The position numbers were made by a program, and so were the translations under genes. Source: JAGSOU01 sp049974865 (GTDB lineage Bacteria > Pseudomonadota > Alphaproteobacteria > Rhodobacterales > Rhodobacteraceae). Taken from it: a stretch of DNA of 31,726 nt. The DNA lies in NCBI GenBank assembly GCA_049974865.1, contig JBNGCX010000047.1, positions 1 through 31,726 of the forward strand, written 5' to 3'. Of this stretch, positions 22,432 to 30,493 are shown in pieces; the stretch's first letter is position 1, and each line of letters begins with the position of its first letter. The notes under the pieces were generated by a model. The model was not told where the DNA came from. It saw nothing but the letters and a program-made list of their open reading frames with translations, and did not search any database.

Positions 22432-22874
22432 GCGGGGTCGCGGCACAGGCCGTGCGCGCGGCGCAGGCGTGGATCGGGACGCCCTACGTCCACCAGGCCG
22501 CGTGCCAAGGCGCGGGGGCGGATTGCCTGGGGCTGGTCCGGGGCGTGTGGCGGGCGCTCTATGGCGCCGAGCCCGAGTTGCCGCCGGCCTATACGTCCGA
22601 CTGGGCCGAGCCGCAGGGGGAAGAACGGTTGTGGCAGGCCGCGCTGCGGCATCTGGTGGCCAAGCCTGTGGGGGCGGCGGCGCCGGGCGACGTGCTGCTG
22701 TTCCGCATGCGGGCCGGGGCGGTGGCCAAGCACCTGGGGATCCAGGGCGGCGTGGGCGAGGAGGCAAGCTTCATCCACGCCTATACGGGGCACGGCGTGG
22801 TGGAAAGCCCGCTGACCGCCCCCTGGGCGCGCCGCATCGTGGCGCGTTTCGCATTTCCGGAAAGGGGGGCCTGA
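22428..22874 (+). CDS. GTA gp14, NlpC/P60-type cell wall peptidase
   Basis: A 148-residue NlpC/P60 cysteine peptidase. The nucleophile is Cys33 in GADCLGLVRGVWR, and the catalytic His is in VAKHLGIQGG; AAPGDVLLFRMRAG is the usual strand before it. In tailed phages and RcGTA this protein sits at the tail tip and opens peptidoglycan so DNA can enter the periplasm. The ATG overlaps the g13 stop (ATGA), and its own stop overlaps g15 (TGATG). Confidence 0.94.
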   Translation: MSGVAAQAVRAAQAWIGTPYVHQAACQGAGADCLGLVRGVWRALYGAEPELPPAYTSDWAEPQGEERLWQAALRHLVAKPVGAAAPGDVLLFRMRAGAVAKHLGIQGGVGEEASFIHAYTGHGVVESPLTAPWARRIVARFAFPERGA

Positions 22875-25800
22875 TGGCGACGATTGTTCTTTCGGCCGCG
22901 GGGGCCGCGGCGGGGGCGGCGCTGGGCGGCTCGGTGCTGGGGCTGTCGAGCGTGGTGCTGGGCCGCGCGGCGGGGGCGACGCTGGGCCGGGTGATCGACC
23001 AGAGCCTGCTGGGCACCGGTTCGAAGGCGGTGGAAACGGGCCGGGTGGAACGCTTCCGCCTTTCCGGCGCCAGCGAGGGCGCGCCGGTCATTCAGTGCTA
23101 TGGCCGGGTGCGGCTGGCGGGGCAGGTGATCTGGGCCTCGCGTTTCCAGGAAACCAAGACCACGCGCGGCGGCGGCAAGGGCGCGTCCGGGCCGAAGGTG
23201 AAGGAATATTCCTACACCGTCAGCCTGGCCATCGCGCTCTGCGAGGGCGAGATCATGCGCGTGGGCCGGATCTGGGCCGACGGGGTGGAGATCGCGCCGG
23301 ACAGCGTGACCATGCGCGTCTATGCGGGCACCGAGGGGCAGCTCCCGGATCCCAAGATCGAGGCGGTCGAGGGGCAGGGGCGCGCGCCGGCCTATCGCGG
23401 CACGGCCTGCGTGGTGCTGGAGGACCTGGAGCTGGGGCAATTCGGCAACCGGGTGCCGCAGTTTTCCTTCGAGGTGTTCCGGGCGGCGCAGAGCGGCGTC
23501 GAGGGGGGCGAGAGCCTGTCTGAGCTGCTGCAGGGCGTGGCGCTGATCCCCGGCACGGGGGAATACGCGCTGGCCACGACGCCGGTACACTATGCGGACG
23601 GGCCGGGGGTGAACCGCTCGGCCAACGTCAACACGCCCAGCGGCCAGACCGATTTCGCCACCTCGCTGGAGATGCTGCGCGAGGAGCTGCCCTCCTGCGG
23701 CTCGACCCTGCTGGTGGCCAGTTGGTTCGGCAGCGACCTGCGCTGCGGCTCCTGCGAGATCCGGCCGAAGGTGGAGCAGGCCCAGGCCGACGGGCAGACC
23801 ATGCCCTGGCAGGTCTCGGGCCTGACCCGCGACACGGCGCAGACGGTGCCGCAGGAGGACGGGCGGGTGGTCTACGGCGGCACGCCCTCGGACGCCGCGG
23901 TGATCGAGGGGTTGCAGGCGCTGGCGGCGGCGGGGCAGCAGGCGGTCTATTACCCGTTCATCCTGATGGAACAGATGGAGGGCAACGCGCTGCCCGACCC
24001 CTGGACCGGCGGCACCGGCCAGCCCGTTCTGCCCTGGCGGGGGCGGATCACCAGCTCGCTGGCGCCGGGGCTGGACGGCAGCCCGGACGGAACGGCGGCG
24101 GCCGAGGCCGAGGTGGCGGCCTTCTTCGGCAGCGCGGCGCCGGGCGATTTCCAGTACCAGGAGACGGTGCAGGCGCCGGGCGGCGTGCTGGAGGACTGGC
24201 CGACGCTGCCCTCGGCGCAGGGCATGCGCAAGAGTGTGACCATCGCCTATTCGGGGCCCGACGAGTGGTCCTATCGCCGGTTCATCCTGCACCAGGCGCA
24301 TCTGTGCGCGGCGGCGGGGGGTGTCTCGGCCTTCTGCATTGGCTCGGAGATGCGCGGGCTGACCCGGATCCGGGGGGCGAATGGCAGTTTCCCGGCGGTG
24401 GCGGCGCTGCGGGCGCTTGCGGCGGATGTGCGCGCGGTCCTCGGGCCCGAGGTGAAGATCGGCTATGCCGCCGACTGGTCGGAATATTTCGGCTATCAGC
24501 CGCAGGACGGCTCGGGCGACGTGTATTTCCACCTCGACCCGCTCTGGGCCGATCCGAATATCGATTTCATCGGCATCGACAATTACATGCCCCTGTCGGA
24601 CTGGCGCGAGGGCGAGGATCATGCCGATGCCGACTGGGGCTCGATCTATGCGCTGGACTACCTGCGTGCCAATATCGAGGGCGGCGAGGGGTACGACTGG
24701 TACTATGCCTCGCCGGAGGCGGACGCGGCGCAGATCCGCACGCCGATCACGGACGGCGCGCATGGCGAGCCTTGGGTGTTCCGCTACAAGGACATCCGCA
24801 ACTGGTGGCTGAACGCGCATCATGAACGGATCGGCGGCGTGCGGCAGGCAAGCCCGACGGATTGGGTGCCGCAGTCGAAACCTATCTGGTTCACCGAATA
24901 CGGCTGCGCGGCGATCGACAAGGGGACCAACCAGCCGAACAAGTTTCTCGACCCCAAATCCTCGGAATCGAAGCTGCCGAAATACTCTTCGGGCGTGCGC
25001 GACGACCTGATGCAGGCGCAATACCTGCGCGCGGTGACGGGCTATTGGGGCGACCCGGCCAAGAACCCGGTGTCCGAGGTCTATGGCGGGCCGATGATCG
25101 ACATGTCCCGCGCCCATGTCTGGGCCTGGGACACGCGGCCCTATCCGCAGTTCCCGGCCAATGCGGAGTTGTGGAGCGACGGCGGGAATTACGACCGGGG
25201 GCATTGGCTGAACGGACGGGTTTCGGCGCAGGCGCTGGCGGCGGTGGTGGCCGAGATCTGCGCGCGCTCGGGCGTGGGCGCGGTGGACGTCGGGCGGCTG
25301 TACGGGCTGGTGCGGGGCTATTCGGTGGCCGAGATCGCGGGCGCGCGGGCGGCGTTGCAGCCGCTGATGCAGGCCTATGGTTTCGACGCGGTGGAGCGTG
25401 ACGGGCAGCTGGTCTTTGCCAGCCGCACGGGGCGCGAGACGGGCACGGTGGCGGCCGAGACGCTGGCCGTGACCGAGGGGCAGGCGGGCGACGTGGAGAC
25501 CACGCGCGCGCCCGAGGCCGAAACCGCGGGCCGGGTGCGCCTGACCTATGTCGAGGCCGATGGCGATTACCAGGCACGGGCGGCCGAGGCGATCTTCCCG
25601 GACGAAGAGAGCCGCTCGGTCGCGGCGACGGAACTGCCGCTGGTGCTGACCCAGGGCGAGGGGCGCGCGGTGACCGAGCGGTGGCTGGCGGAATCGCGCG
25701 TGGCGCGCGACCGGGCGCGGTTTGCGCTGCCGCTGTCGGAAATGGCGCTGGGCGCGGGCGACGTGGTGCGGCTGCCCTCGGGCGAGGGGCTTTACCGCAT

Positions 25801-26854
25801 CGACCGGGTGGAGCAGGGCGAGGCGCGGCTGATCGAGGCGGTGCGGGTGGAGCCCAATGTCTACGTGCCCTCGGACGCCGTGGGCGGGCGGGTCAGCCTG
25901 ACGCCCTTCGTGCCGCCGGTGCCGGTCTATCCGGTGTTCCTGGACCTGCCGCTGCTGACCGGCGAGGAGGTGCCGCATGCGCCCCATATCGCGGTGACGG
26001 CGACGCCCTGGCCGGGCTCGGTCGCGGTGTATGGCTCGGCCTCGGACAGCGGCTACAAGCTGAACCAGACGGTCACCGGGCTGTCCGTGATCGGGGTCAC
26101 GCAGGGGCCATTGCTGCGCGCCGCGCCGGGGCTGTGGGACAGGGGGCCTGCGCTGCGGGTAAAGGTCTATTCCGGCACGCTGGCCTCGGCCGATGTGGCC
26201 GATGTGCTGAACGGGGCGAACGCGGCGGCGATCGGGGATGGCTCGTCCGACAACTGGGAGGTGTTCCAGTTCGCCAACGCCACGCTGGTGGGGCCGGATA
26301 CGTGGGAGCTGAGCCTGCGGCTGCGCGGGCAGCTGGGCAGCGACGCGGTGATGCCCGACGCCTGGCCGGCGGGCAGCCTGTTCGTGCTGCTGGACGGGGT
26401 GCCGCAGCAGATCACGCTGGCGGCCTCGGCCCGCGACCTGGCGCGGCATTACCGGGTGGGGCCGGCGGGGCGCAGTTATGACGACCCGTCCTATGTGCAC
26501 CTGATCGAGGCGTTCAAGGGGATCGGGCTGCGGCCCTATTCGCCCAGCCATCTGCGCGCGCAATGGGCCGGGGGCGACCTGGCGCTGAGCTGGGTGCGGC
26601 GAACGCGGATCGACGGCGACAGCTGGTCCTCGGCCGAGGTGCCCTTGGGCGAGGATCGCGAGGGCTACCTGGTGCGGGTGCGGGGCGCCGGCGAGGCGCT
26701 GCTGCGCGAGCAGAGCGTCGGCCAGCCGGGCTGGACCTATGACGCGGCGGCGCAGGCGGCGGACGGGGTGGCCGCGCCCTTTGCCGTGGAGGTGGCGCAG
26801 ATGTCGGACCGTTTCGGCCCGGGGCCCTTTGCCCGGGTCGAGATCACGGCCTGA
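22874..26854 (+). CDS. GTA gp15, megatron / tail tip host-recognition protein
   Basis: A 1326-residue protein, about the length of RcGTA gp15. A Gly/Ala-rich hydrophobic N-terminus (about 1-45) resembles a membrane-inserting part; then a phage hub-like region with SGASEGAPVIQCYGRVRLAGQVIWASR. A TIM-barrel-like domain (GTA TIM-barrel) lies at about 440-790: KIGYAADWSEYFGY, FHLDPLWADPNIDFIGIDNYMP, IWFTEYGCAAIDKGTNQPNKF, where the Glu of FTEYG is placed like a glycosidase acid. Beyond it, a phage tail protein domain (phage-tail_3 type) continues to the end. It forms the trimeric tail spike base and may both bind the cell and make a membrane channel. It overlaps g14 by one base. Confidence 0.93.
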   Translation: MATIVLSAAGAAAGAALGGSVLGLSSVVLGRAAGATLGRVIDQSLLGTGSKAVETGRVERFRLSGASEGAPVIQCYGRVRLAGQVIWASRFQETKTTRGGGKGASGPKVKEYSYTVSLAIALCEGEIMRVGRIWADGVEIAPDSVTMRVYAGTEGQLPDPKIEAVEGQGRAPAYRGTACVVLEDLELGQFGNRVPQFSFEVFRAAQSGVEGGESLSELLQGVALIPGTGEYALATTPVHYADGPGVNRSANVNTPSGQTDFATSLEMLREELPSCGSTLLVASWFGSDLRCGSCEIRPKVEQAQADGQTMPWQVSGLTRDTAQTVPQEDGRVVYGGTPSDAAVIEGLQALAAAGQQAVYYPFILMEQMEGNALPDPWTGGTGQPVLPWRGRITSSLAPGLDGSPDGTAAAEAEVAAFFGSAAPGDFQYQETVQAPGGVLEDWPTLPSAQGMRKSVTIAYSGPDEWSYRRFILHQAHLCAAAGGVSAFCIGSEMRGLTRIRGANGSFPAVAALRALAADVRAVLGPEVKIGYAADWSEYFGYQPQDGSGDVYFHLDPLWADPNIDFIGIDNYMPLSDWREGEDHADADWGSIYALDYLRANIEGGEGYDWYYASPEADAAQIRTPITDGAHGEPWVFRYKDIRNWWLNAHHERIGGVRQASPTDWVPQSKPIWFTEYGCAAIDKGTNQPNKFLDPKSSESKLPKYSSGVRDDLMQAQYLRAVTGYWGDPAKNPVSEVYGGPMIDMSRAHVWAWDTRPYPQFPANAELWSDGGNYDRGHWLNGRVSAQALAAVVAEICARSGVGAVDVGRLYGLVRGYSVAEIAGARAALQPLMQAYGFDAVERDGQLVFASRTGRETGTVAAETLAVTEGQAGDVETTRAPEAETAGRVRLTYVEADGDYQARAAEAIFPDEESRSVAATELPLVLTQGEGRAVTERWLAESRVARDRARFALPLSEMALGAGDVVRLPSGEGLYRIDRVEQGEARLIEAVRVEPNVYVPSDAVGGRVSLTPFVPPVPVYPVFLDLPLLTGEEVPHAPHIAVTATPWPGSVAVYGSASDSGYKLNQTVTGLSVIGVTQGPLLRAAPGLWDRGPALRVKVYSGTLASADVADVLNGANAAAIGDGSSDNWEVFQFANATLVGPDTWELSLRLRGQLGSDAVMPDAWPAGSLFVLLDGVPQQITLAASARDLARHYRVGPAGRSYDDPSYVHLIEAFKGIGLRPYSPSHLRAQWAGGDLALSWVRRTRIDGDSWSSAEVPLGEDREGYLVRVRGAGEALLREQSVGQPGWTYDAAAQAADGVAAPFAVEVAQMSDRFGPGPFARVEITA

Positions 26855-26859
26855 GGGCG

Positions 26860-27171
26860 ATGCGGCCGGTCCTGCAGGGCGACGTGATCGCGGCGGCGCA
26901 GGCGGTGCTGCGCCTGCCCGCGGACGAACGCGCGGGGGCGCTGCGCGTCATGATGCACCGCGCGGCGGCGGCGGATGCCTATCGCAAGCGGCTGGGCCGG
27001 GCGCATCCGCTGTGGGGCAATGGCAGCCTGATGGCGGTGGCGCGGCGCGGGGCTCTGCCGCCGGCGCCGCCCTTGTCGGACCGGGAATTCTGCCGCTGCC
27101 TGGCGCTGGTCTACGAGACCCTGATCGCCTGGCGGGCCGAGCGCGCGGCGCTCAGCCGGCGGCGCAGTTGA
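26860..27171 (+). CDS. Small unknown protein at the end of the GTA cluster
   Basis: A 103-residue, mostly helical, basic protein: LQGDVIAAAQAVLRLPADERAGALRVMMHRAAAADAYRKR (read in pieces), then GRAHPLWGNGSLMAVA and DREFCRCLALVYETLIAWRA. I do not recognise a function. It starts 5 bases after the g15 stop, so it is probably the last gene of the GTA transcript, and similar small ORFs are known after g15 in related genomes. Its last 20 bases overlap the convergent DksA-type gene. Confidence 0.75.
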   Translation: MRPVLQGDVIAAAQAVLRLPADERAGALRVMMHRAAAADAYRKRLGRAHPLWGNGSLMAVARRGALPPAPPLSDREFCRCLALVYETLIAWRAERAALSRRRS

Positions 27172-27490
27172 CGCAGGTGGGGACGGTCGGGTCGAGCTCC
27201 AGCCGTTTCTCGGCGATCTCTTCGCCGCATTCGCAGCAATAGCCGAACTCGCCCTCCTCGATCCGCTGCAGGGCGGCCAGGATGCGCGCGCGGGACTGGC
27301 CGCGCCGGGCCTGGGTGGCCCGGGCCATGGCCTGCTGCTGCAGCGCGTCCATGCGGCTGAGACGGCCCACGCTCTGCTGGTCCAGCGTCACGGTCTTCTG
27401 CCCTTCGCGGCCCAGTTCATCCTCGTCCTCGAGCGCGGCGAGGGCGGCCCGAAGCTGCTGTTTGAAGGCGGCGATGCGGTCGGGCGTCAT
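27152..27490 (-). CDS. DksA/TraR-family zinc-finger protein
   Basis: A 112-residue protein. The N-terminal helical part leads to a C4-type zinc finger at the C-terminus: Cys85-x-x-Cys88 and Cys106-x-x-Cys109 in the pattern GYCCECGEEI ... PTCVNC. DksA binds the secondary channel of RNA polymerase and helps the ppGpp response. This protein is shorter than E. coli DksA (151 residues) and is one of the short DksA/TraR-like paralogs common in alphaproteobacteria; its exact role cannot be told from sequence. The start at 27490 has GGAACG before it. It is convergent to the gene at 26860 and divergent from cysE. Confidence 0.85.
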   Translation of the reverse strand: MTPDRIAAFKQQLRAALAALEDEDELGREGQKTVTLDQQSVGRLSRMDALQQQAMARATQARRGQSRARILAALQRIEEGEFGYCCECGEEIAEKRLELDPTVPTCVNCAAG

Positions 27491-27523
27491 GAACACGTTC
27501 CTGTGCGCAGCGTGGGGTTGTAA

Positions 27524-27551
27524 TTGGCCATCCGTGACTATCTGGTGTAGA
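27524..27551 (+). promoter_or_regulatory. Possible cysE promoter
   Basis: TTGGCC (27524-27529) and TGTAGA (27546-27551) with a 16-base spacer lie 27 bases before the cysE start. The -10 is weak. This is the short intergenic region shared with the divergent DksA-type gene. Confidence 0.35.
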
Positions 27552-27577
27552 ACACGTGCCAGACGGAGGGAAGCATC

Positions 27578-28387
27578 ATGGCCGAAACGCGCGCGAAACT
27601 GGCGGACCTGGATCCGGTCTGGACCCGAATCTGCGACGAAGCCGAGCAGGCGGTGGCCGAAGAGCCGCTGCTGGGCGGGCTGGTGCATATCTCGATCCTG
27701 CACCACCCGACGCTGGAGCGTGCGCTGGCGCACCGCACGGCGATGAAGCTGGCCTCGGGCGAGATGTCGGAGCAGATCCTGCGCGAGATCGCGGACGAGG
27801 CCTATGCCAGCGACAGCACGCTGGGGCAGGCGGCCCGCGCCGACCTGGTGGCGGTCTACGAGCGCGACCCGGCCTGCCACCGCTACCTGCAGCCGCTGAT
27901 GTTCTTCAAGGGCTACCAGGCGATCCAGGCCTATCGCGTCGGCCACTGGCTGTGGAAGCAGGGGCGCGAGGACATGGCCTATTTCCTGCAGATGCGCATT
28001 TCCGAGCAGTTCGGCGTGGACATCCACCCCGCGGCCCGGATCGGCAAGGGCATCATGCTGGACCACGCGCACTCGGTGGTGATCGGCGAGACGGCCGTGG
28101 TGGGCGACAACGTGTCGATGCTGCATTCGGTGACGCTGGGCGGCACCGGCAAGGAAGAAGAGGACCGCCACCCCAAGATCGGCGAGGGCGTGCTGATCGG
28201 GGCCGGGGCCAAGGTGCTGGGCAATATCAAGGTGGGGTGCTGCTCGCGCATCGCGGCGGGCTCGGTCGTGCTGCACGACGTGCCGCCGAAATCCACCGTG
28301 GCCGGGGTGCCGGCCAAGGTGGTGGGCGAGGCGGGCTGCGCCACGCCCTCGATCAGCATGGACCAGATCCTGGGCTCCCAGGCCTGA
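27578..28387 (+). CDS. cysE: Serine O-acetyltransferase
   Basis: A 269-residue enzyme that makes O-acetylserine from serine and acetyl-CoA, the first step of cysteine synthesis. The N-terminal helical domain (about 1-140) is followed by a left-handed beta-helix of hexapeptide repeats: DIHPAARIGKGIMLDHAHSVVIGETAVVGDNVSMLHSVTLGG (read in pieces). His163 in LDHAHS and Asp148 in VDIHPAA match the catalytic pair of E. coli CysE; DRHPKIG follows. The C-terminus ends DQILGSQA and not with Ile, the residue that docks into O-acetylserine sulfhydrylase in the E. coli complex. GGAGGG precedes the ATG. Confidence 0.95.
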   Translation: MAETRAKLADLDPVWTRICDEAEQAVAEEPLLGGLVHISILHHPTLERALAHRTAMKLASGEMSEQILREIADEAYASDSTLGQAARADLVAVYERDPACHRYLQPLMFFKGYQAIQAYRVGHWLWKQGREDMAYFLQMRISEQFGVDIHPAARIGKGIMLDHAHSVVIGETAVVGDNVSMLHSVTLGGTGKEEEDRHPKIGEGVLIGAGAKVLGNIKVGCCSRIAAGSVVLHDVPPKSTVAGVPAKVVGEAGCATPSISMDQILGSQA

Positions 28388-28412
28388 CCGGAACCGCCCG
28401 CGCGGCGAACGC

Positions 28413-28448
28413 AAAAGCCCCGGCAGTTTGCGCTGCCGGGGCTTTCGT
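28413..28448. terminator. Bidirectional terminator between cysE and pdhC
   Basis: AAAGCCCCGGCAG (28414-28426) pairs perfectly with CTGCCGGGGCTTT (28433-28445) over a 6-base loop. T-rich bases follow on the plus strand (CTTTCGTTTT), and A-rich bases precede it, which give a T-rich end on the minus strand. It serves both cysE and the pdh operon. Confidence 0.9.
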
Positions 28449-28466
28449 TTTGGCTGGACGGCCGGA

Positions 28467-29774
28467 TCAGGCCAGCATGGCCATCGGGTTTTCCAGGTTC
28501 TCGACGATCGCCTGCAACAGCTGCGCCCCCAGCGCCCCGTCGATCACCCGGTGATCGACCGACAGCGTGACCGACATCACGGTCGCCACCGAGACCTGGC
28601 CCTCGTCATCGACCACCGGCTTCTTGACGCCCGCGCCGACGGCGAGAATCGCGCCGTGCGGCGGGTTGATCACCGCGTCGAAGCTGTCGATCCCGAACAT
28701 CCCGAGATTGGAGATGGCAAAGCTGCCGCCCTGGTATTCATGCGGTGCGAGCTTGCGGTCGCGGGCGCGGGCGGCGAGGTCCTTCATCTCGGTCGAAAGG
28801 GCCGAGAGGGTCTTGGATTCGGCATCCTTCAGCACCGGCGTGAAGAGGCCGCCCTCGATGGCCACGGCAACGGCCACGTCCGAGGGTTTCAGCCGCAGCA
28901 TCCGGTCGCCGGCCCAGACGGCGTTGGCGTCCGGCACCTGCTGCAGCGCCAGGGCGCAGGCCTTGATGATGAAATCGTTGACCGACAGCTTCACGCCGCG
29001 ACTTTCCAACTGCTTGTTGAGCTGGCCGCGGAAGGCGAGCAGCGCGTCGAGCCGGATATCCCGGCGCAGGTAGAAATGCGGGATGCTCTGCTTGGCCTCG
29101 GTCAGGCGCGCGGCGATGGTCTTGCGCATGCCGTCGAGGGTGACCTCCTCGAACTCGCGGTCCTGGTACATCTTGAGCACGGCATCGGTCGAGGGGCCGG
29201 CAGGCGCAGGCGCGGCGGCCGGCGCCGCAGCGGGCGCGGCGGCGCCGGCGGCCGGTTTCGGTGCCGCAGTCACCCCTTCGAGATCGGCCTTCACGATGCG
29301 GCCGCGGGGGCCCGAGCCCTGCACCTGCGCCAGGTCGATCCCCTTTTCAGCCGCGATCCGGCGCGCCAGCGGCGAGGCGAAGATGCGCTCGCCGCTTTCG
29401 GTTTGCGGGGCCGCGGGGGCGGGCGTCTCGGCGGCGGCCGGGGCGGGCGCCTCGGGCTTTTCCGGGGCCTTGGCCGGCGCGGCCTCGGCGGCGGGGGCCG
29501 CGGCAGCCTCGCCGATATCCTCGGCGCTTTCGCCCTCTTCCAGCAGCACGGCGATGGGGGTGTTCACCTGCACCCCCTCTGTGCCCTCGGTTACCAGGAT
29601 CTTGCCGACGATGCCTTCATCGACGGCCTCGAACTCCATGGTGGCCTTGTCGGTCTCGATCTCGGCCAGCAGGTCGCCCGAGCTGACCTCGTCGCCCTCC
29701 TTGACCAGCCATTTCGCGAGCGTGCCCTCCTCCATCGTGGGGGAAAGGGCGGGCATCAGGATTTCCGTGGGCAT
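28467..29774 (-). CDS. pdhC: Pyruvate dehydrogenase E2, dihydrolipoyl acetyltransferase
   Basis: A 435-residue E2 protein. The lipoyl domain (1-78) carries Lys43 in EIETDKATMEFEAVDEG. An Ala/Pro-rich linker follows, then the E1/E3-binding domain (about 128-165, ASPLARRIAAEKGIDLAQVQGSGPRGRI), a second Ala/Pro linker, and the catalytic domain from about 200. The catalytic His is His408 in DHRVIDGALGAQ (HxxxDG). It passes acetyl groups to CoA and forms the core of the complex. It is the last gene of the operon; its ribosome site AGGGGAG lies inside the last codons of the gene before it. Confidence 0.96.
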   Translation of the reverse strand: MPTEILMPALSPTMEEGTLAKWLVKEGDEVSSGDLLAEIETDKATMEFEAVDEGIVGKILVTEGTEGVQVNTPIAVLLEEGESAEDIGEAAAAPAAEAAPAKAPEKPEAPAPAAAETPAPAAPQTESGERIFASPLARRIAAEKGIDLAQVQGSGPRGRIVKADLEGVTAAPKPAAGAAAPAAAPAAAPAPAGPSTDAVLKMYQDREFEEVTLDGMRKTIAARLTEAKQSIPHFYLRRDIRLDALLAFRGQLNKQLESRGVKLSVNDFIIKACALALQQVPDANAVWAGDRMLRLKPSDVAVAVAIEGGLFTPVLKDAESKTLSALSTEMKDLAARARDRKLAPHEYQGGSFAISNLGMFGIDSFDAVINPPHGAILAVGAGVKKPVVDDEGQVSVATVMSVTLSVDHRVIDGALGAQLLQAIVENLENPMAMLA

Positions 29775-29777
29775 AGC

Positions 29778-30065
29778 TTATTCTCCCCTGTTAAGGCGCG
29801 CCTGCGCTTTCGGGTTTAGTTTTTCCCCCAGAACGTCGAAGTCCGTGGAGTGAAATAGGCCGGCGAAGTTCCCGTAGCCGAGAACCGTACTGCCGTCATT
29901 GTCGGCGAGATCCGTCTCGTCTATGGCATCGACAATCGGGTATCGCGGGTCATCTGGATCCGGTCGAGACATGAAAACTACAATCCGTTTAAACCACGGG
30001 CCACTCTCTATATTGTAGGCTGCCCACCACTCGCCGCCTGAGCATATTGAACCAAAATCGGTCAT
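29778..30065 (-). CDS. Unknown 95-residue protein in the pdh operon
   Basis: I do not recognise this protein. It is acidic with a Trp-rich N-terminal part (GGEWWAAYNIESGPWFKRIVVFMS), then DPDDPRYPIVDAIDETDLADND, and a basic end. No signal peptide or membrane helix is seen. The codon and base use is lower in GC than in the pdh genes. It overlaps the previous gene by 4 bases (ATGA), and its final codons hold the ribosome site of pdhC, 3 bases from pdhC. This makes it part of one coupled operon. It may be a partner of the gene before it. Confidence 0.7.
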   Translation of the reverse strand: MTDFGSICSGGEWWAAYNIESGPWFKRIVVFMSRPDPDDPRYPIVDAIDETDLADNDGSTVLGYGNFAGLFHSTDFDVLGEKLNPKAQARLNRGE

Positions 30066-30490
30066 GCTTGTTTCTCCGCGATCCGGTTCAAAGACGCGGC
30101 TGAAAACGCGACCGATTTGTTGGCAACAAATGACAAGGTTTCGGTGCGTGTCTGCACGACGAAATGCGCGTGGTCCTCCACCGTCTCGTCAAAGCCTTTA
30201 GGAACCGTGTTTCTTATGAACGTCAGGGTGTTGCTGTTAAGTGCCCGCGACAGGGGGACAAGGGGCACTGGCCCTTCCTCTCGGATGATCTGACCGCCGT
30301 TCGAATCGTAGCATTCTTCCATGTAGGTCAGGCCGATCGTGTCGAAGAAGTTCAGGACCAGATCCTGCCCTCCTTCGTTCGTTACCAGTCGCACCTCCAA
30401 TTCCCCGTTATCGAGGACCACGCGATCCAAGAAAACGTCATAGACCTTCCTTGAGAGGATCGCGAAGTCTGAGGTGACGGGTTCGAACAT
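30062..30490 (-). CDS. Unknown 142-residue protein in the pdh operon
   Basis: I do not recognise this protein. It has a mixed strand/helix pattern: VLDNGELEVRLVTNEGGQDLVLNFFDTIGLTYMEECYDSNGG (read in pieces), then LSRALNSNTLTFIRNTVPKGFDETVEDHAHFVVQTRTETLSFVANKSV. No membrane helix or catalytic motif is seen; the composition recalls small cytosolic immunity-type or unknown accessory proteins, but this is only an impression. It starts 3 bases after the pdhB stop with no good ribosome site, so it is probably translated by reinitiation. GC content, counted on two 60-base lines of the gene pair, is about 47-52%, well below the flanking pdh genes. Confidence 0.7.
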   Translation of the reverse strand: MFEPVTSDFAILSRKVYDVFLDRVVLDNGELEVRLVTNEGGQDLVLNFFDTIGLTYMEECYDSNGGQIIREEGPVPLVPLSRALNSNTLTFIRNTVPKGFDETVEDHAHFVVQTRTETLSFVANKSVAFSAASLNRIAEKQA

Positions 30491-30493
30491 GGC

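Larger units (their letters stand above)
12801..26854 (+). mobile_element. RcGTA-type gene transfer agent structural cluster
   Basis: Seventeen genes in the RcGTA order g1 to g15, including g3.5 and g10.1, run on one strand over 14 kb with almost no spaces. All frames are open and none is visibly truncated. Many junctions are ATGA (g3/g3.5, g6/g7, g7/g8, g10.1/g11, g13/g14) or TGATG (g9/g10, g12/g13, g14/g15) overlaps. There is no integrase, repressor, replication or lysis gene, and base composition matches the flanking chromosome, as expected of a vertically inherited GTA that packages host DNA. Confidence 0.93.

Noticed and set aside
22781..26563. A 1260-codon open frame on the minus strand opposite g15
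   Set aside because: It is a shadow of g15 caused by GC-rich codon use: it is rich in Arg, His, Pro and Gln, shows no domain, and the plus strand encodes a recognised GTA protein.
12801..26854. The structural cluster as an active prophage
   Set aside because: Integrase, repressor, replication and lysis genes are missing, gene order equals RcGTA, and GC content matches the chromosome.
30164..30454. A 96-codon plus-strand frame within the pdh operon insert
   Set aside because: It is antisense to the 142-residue gene, which is better supported by its coupling to pdhB and to the 95-residue gene.
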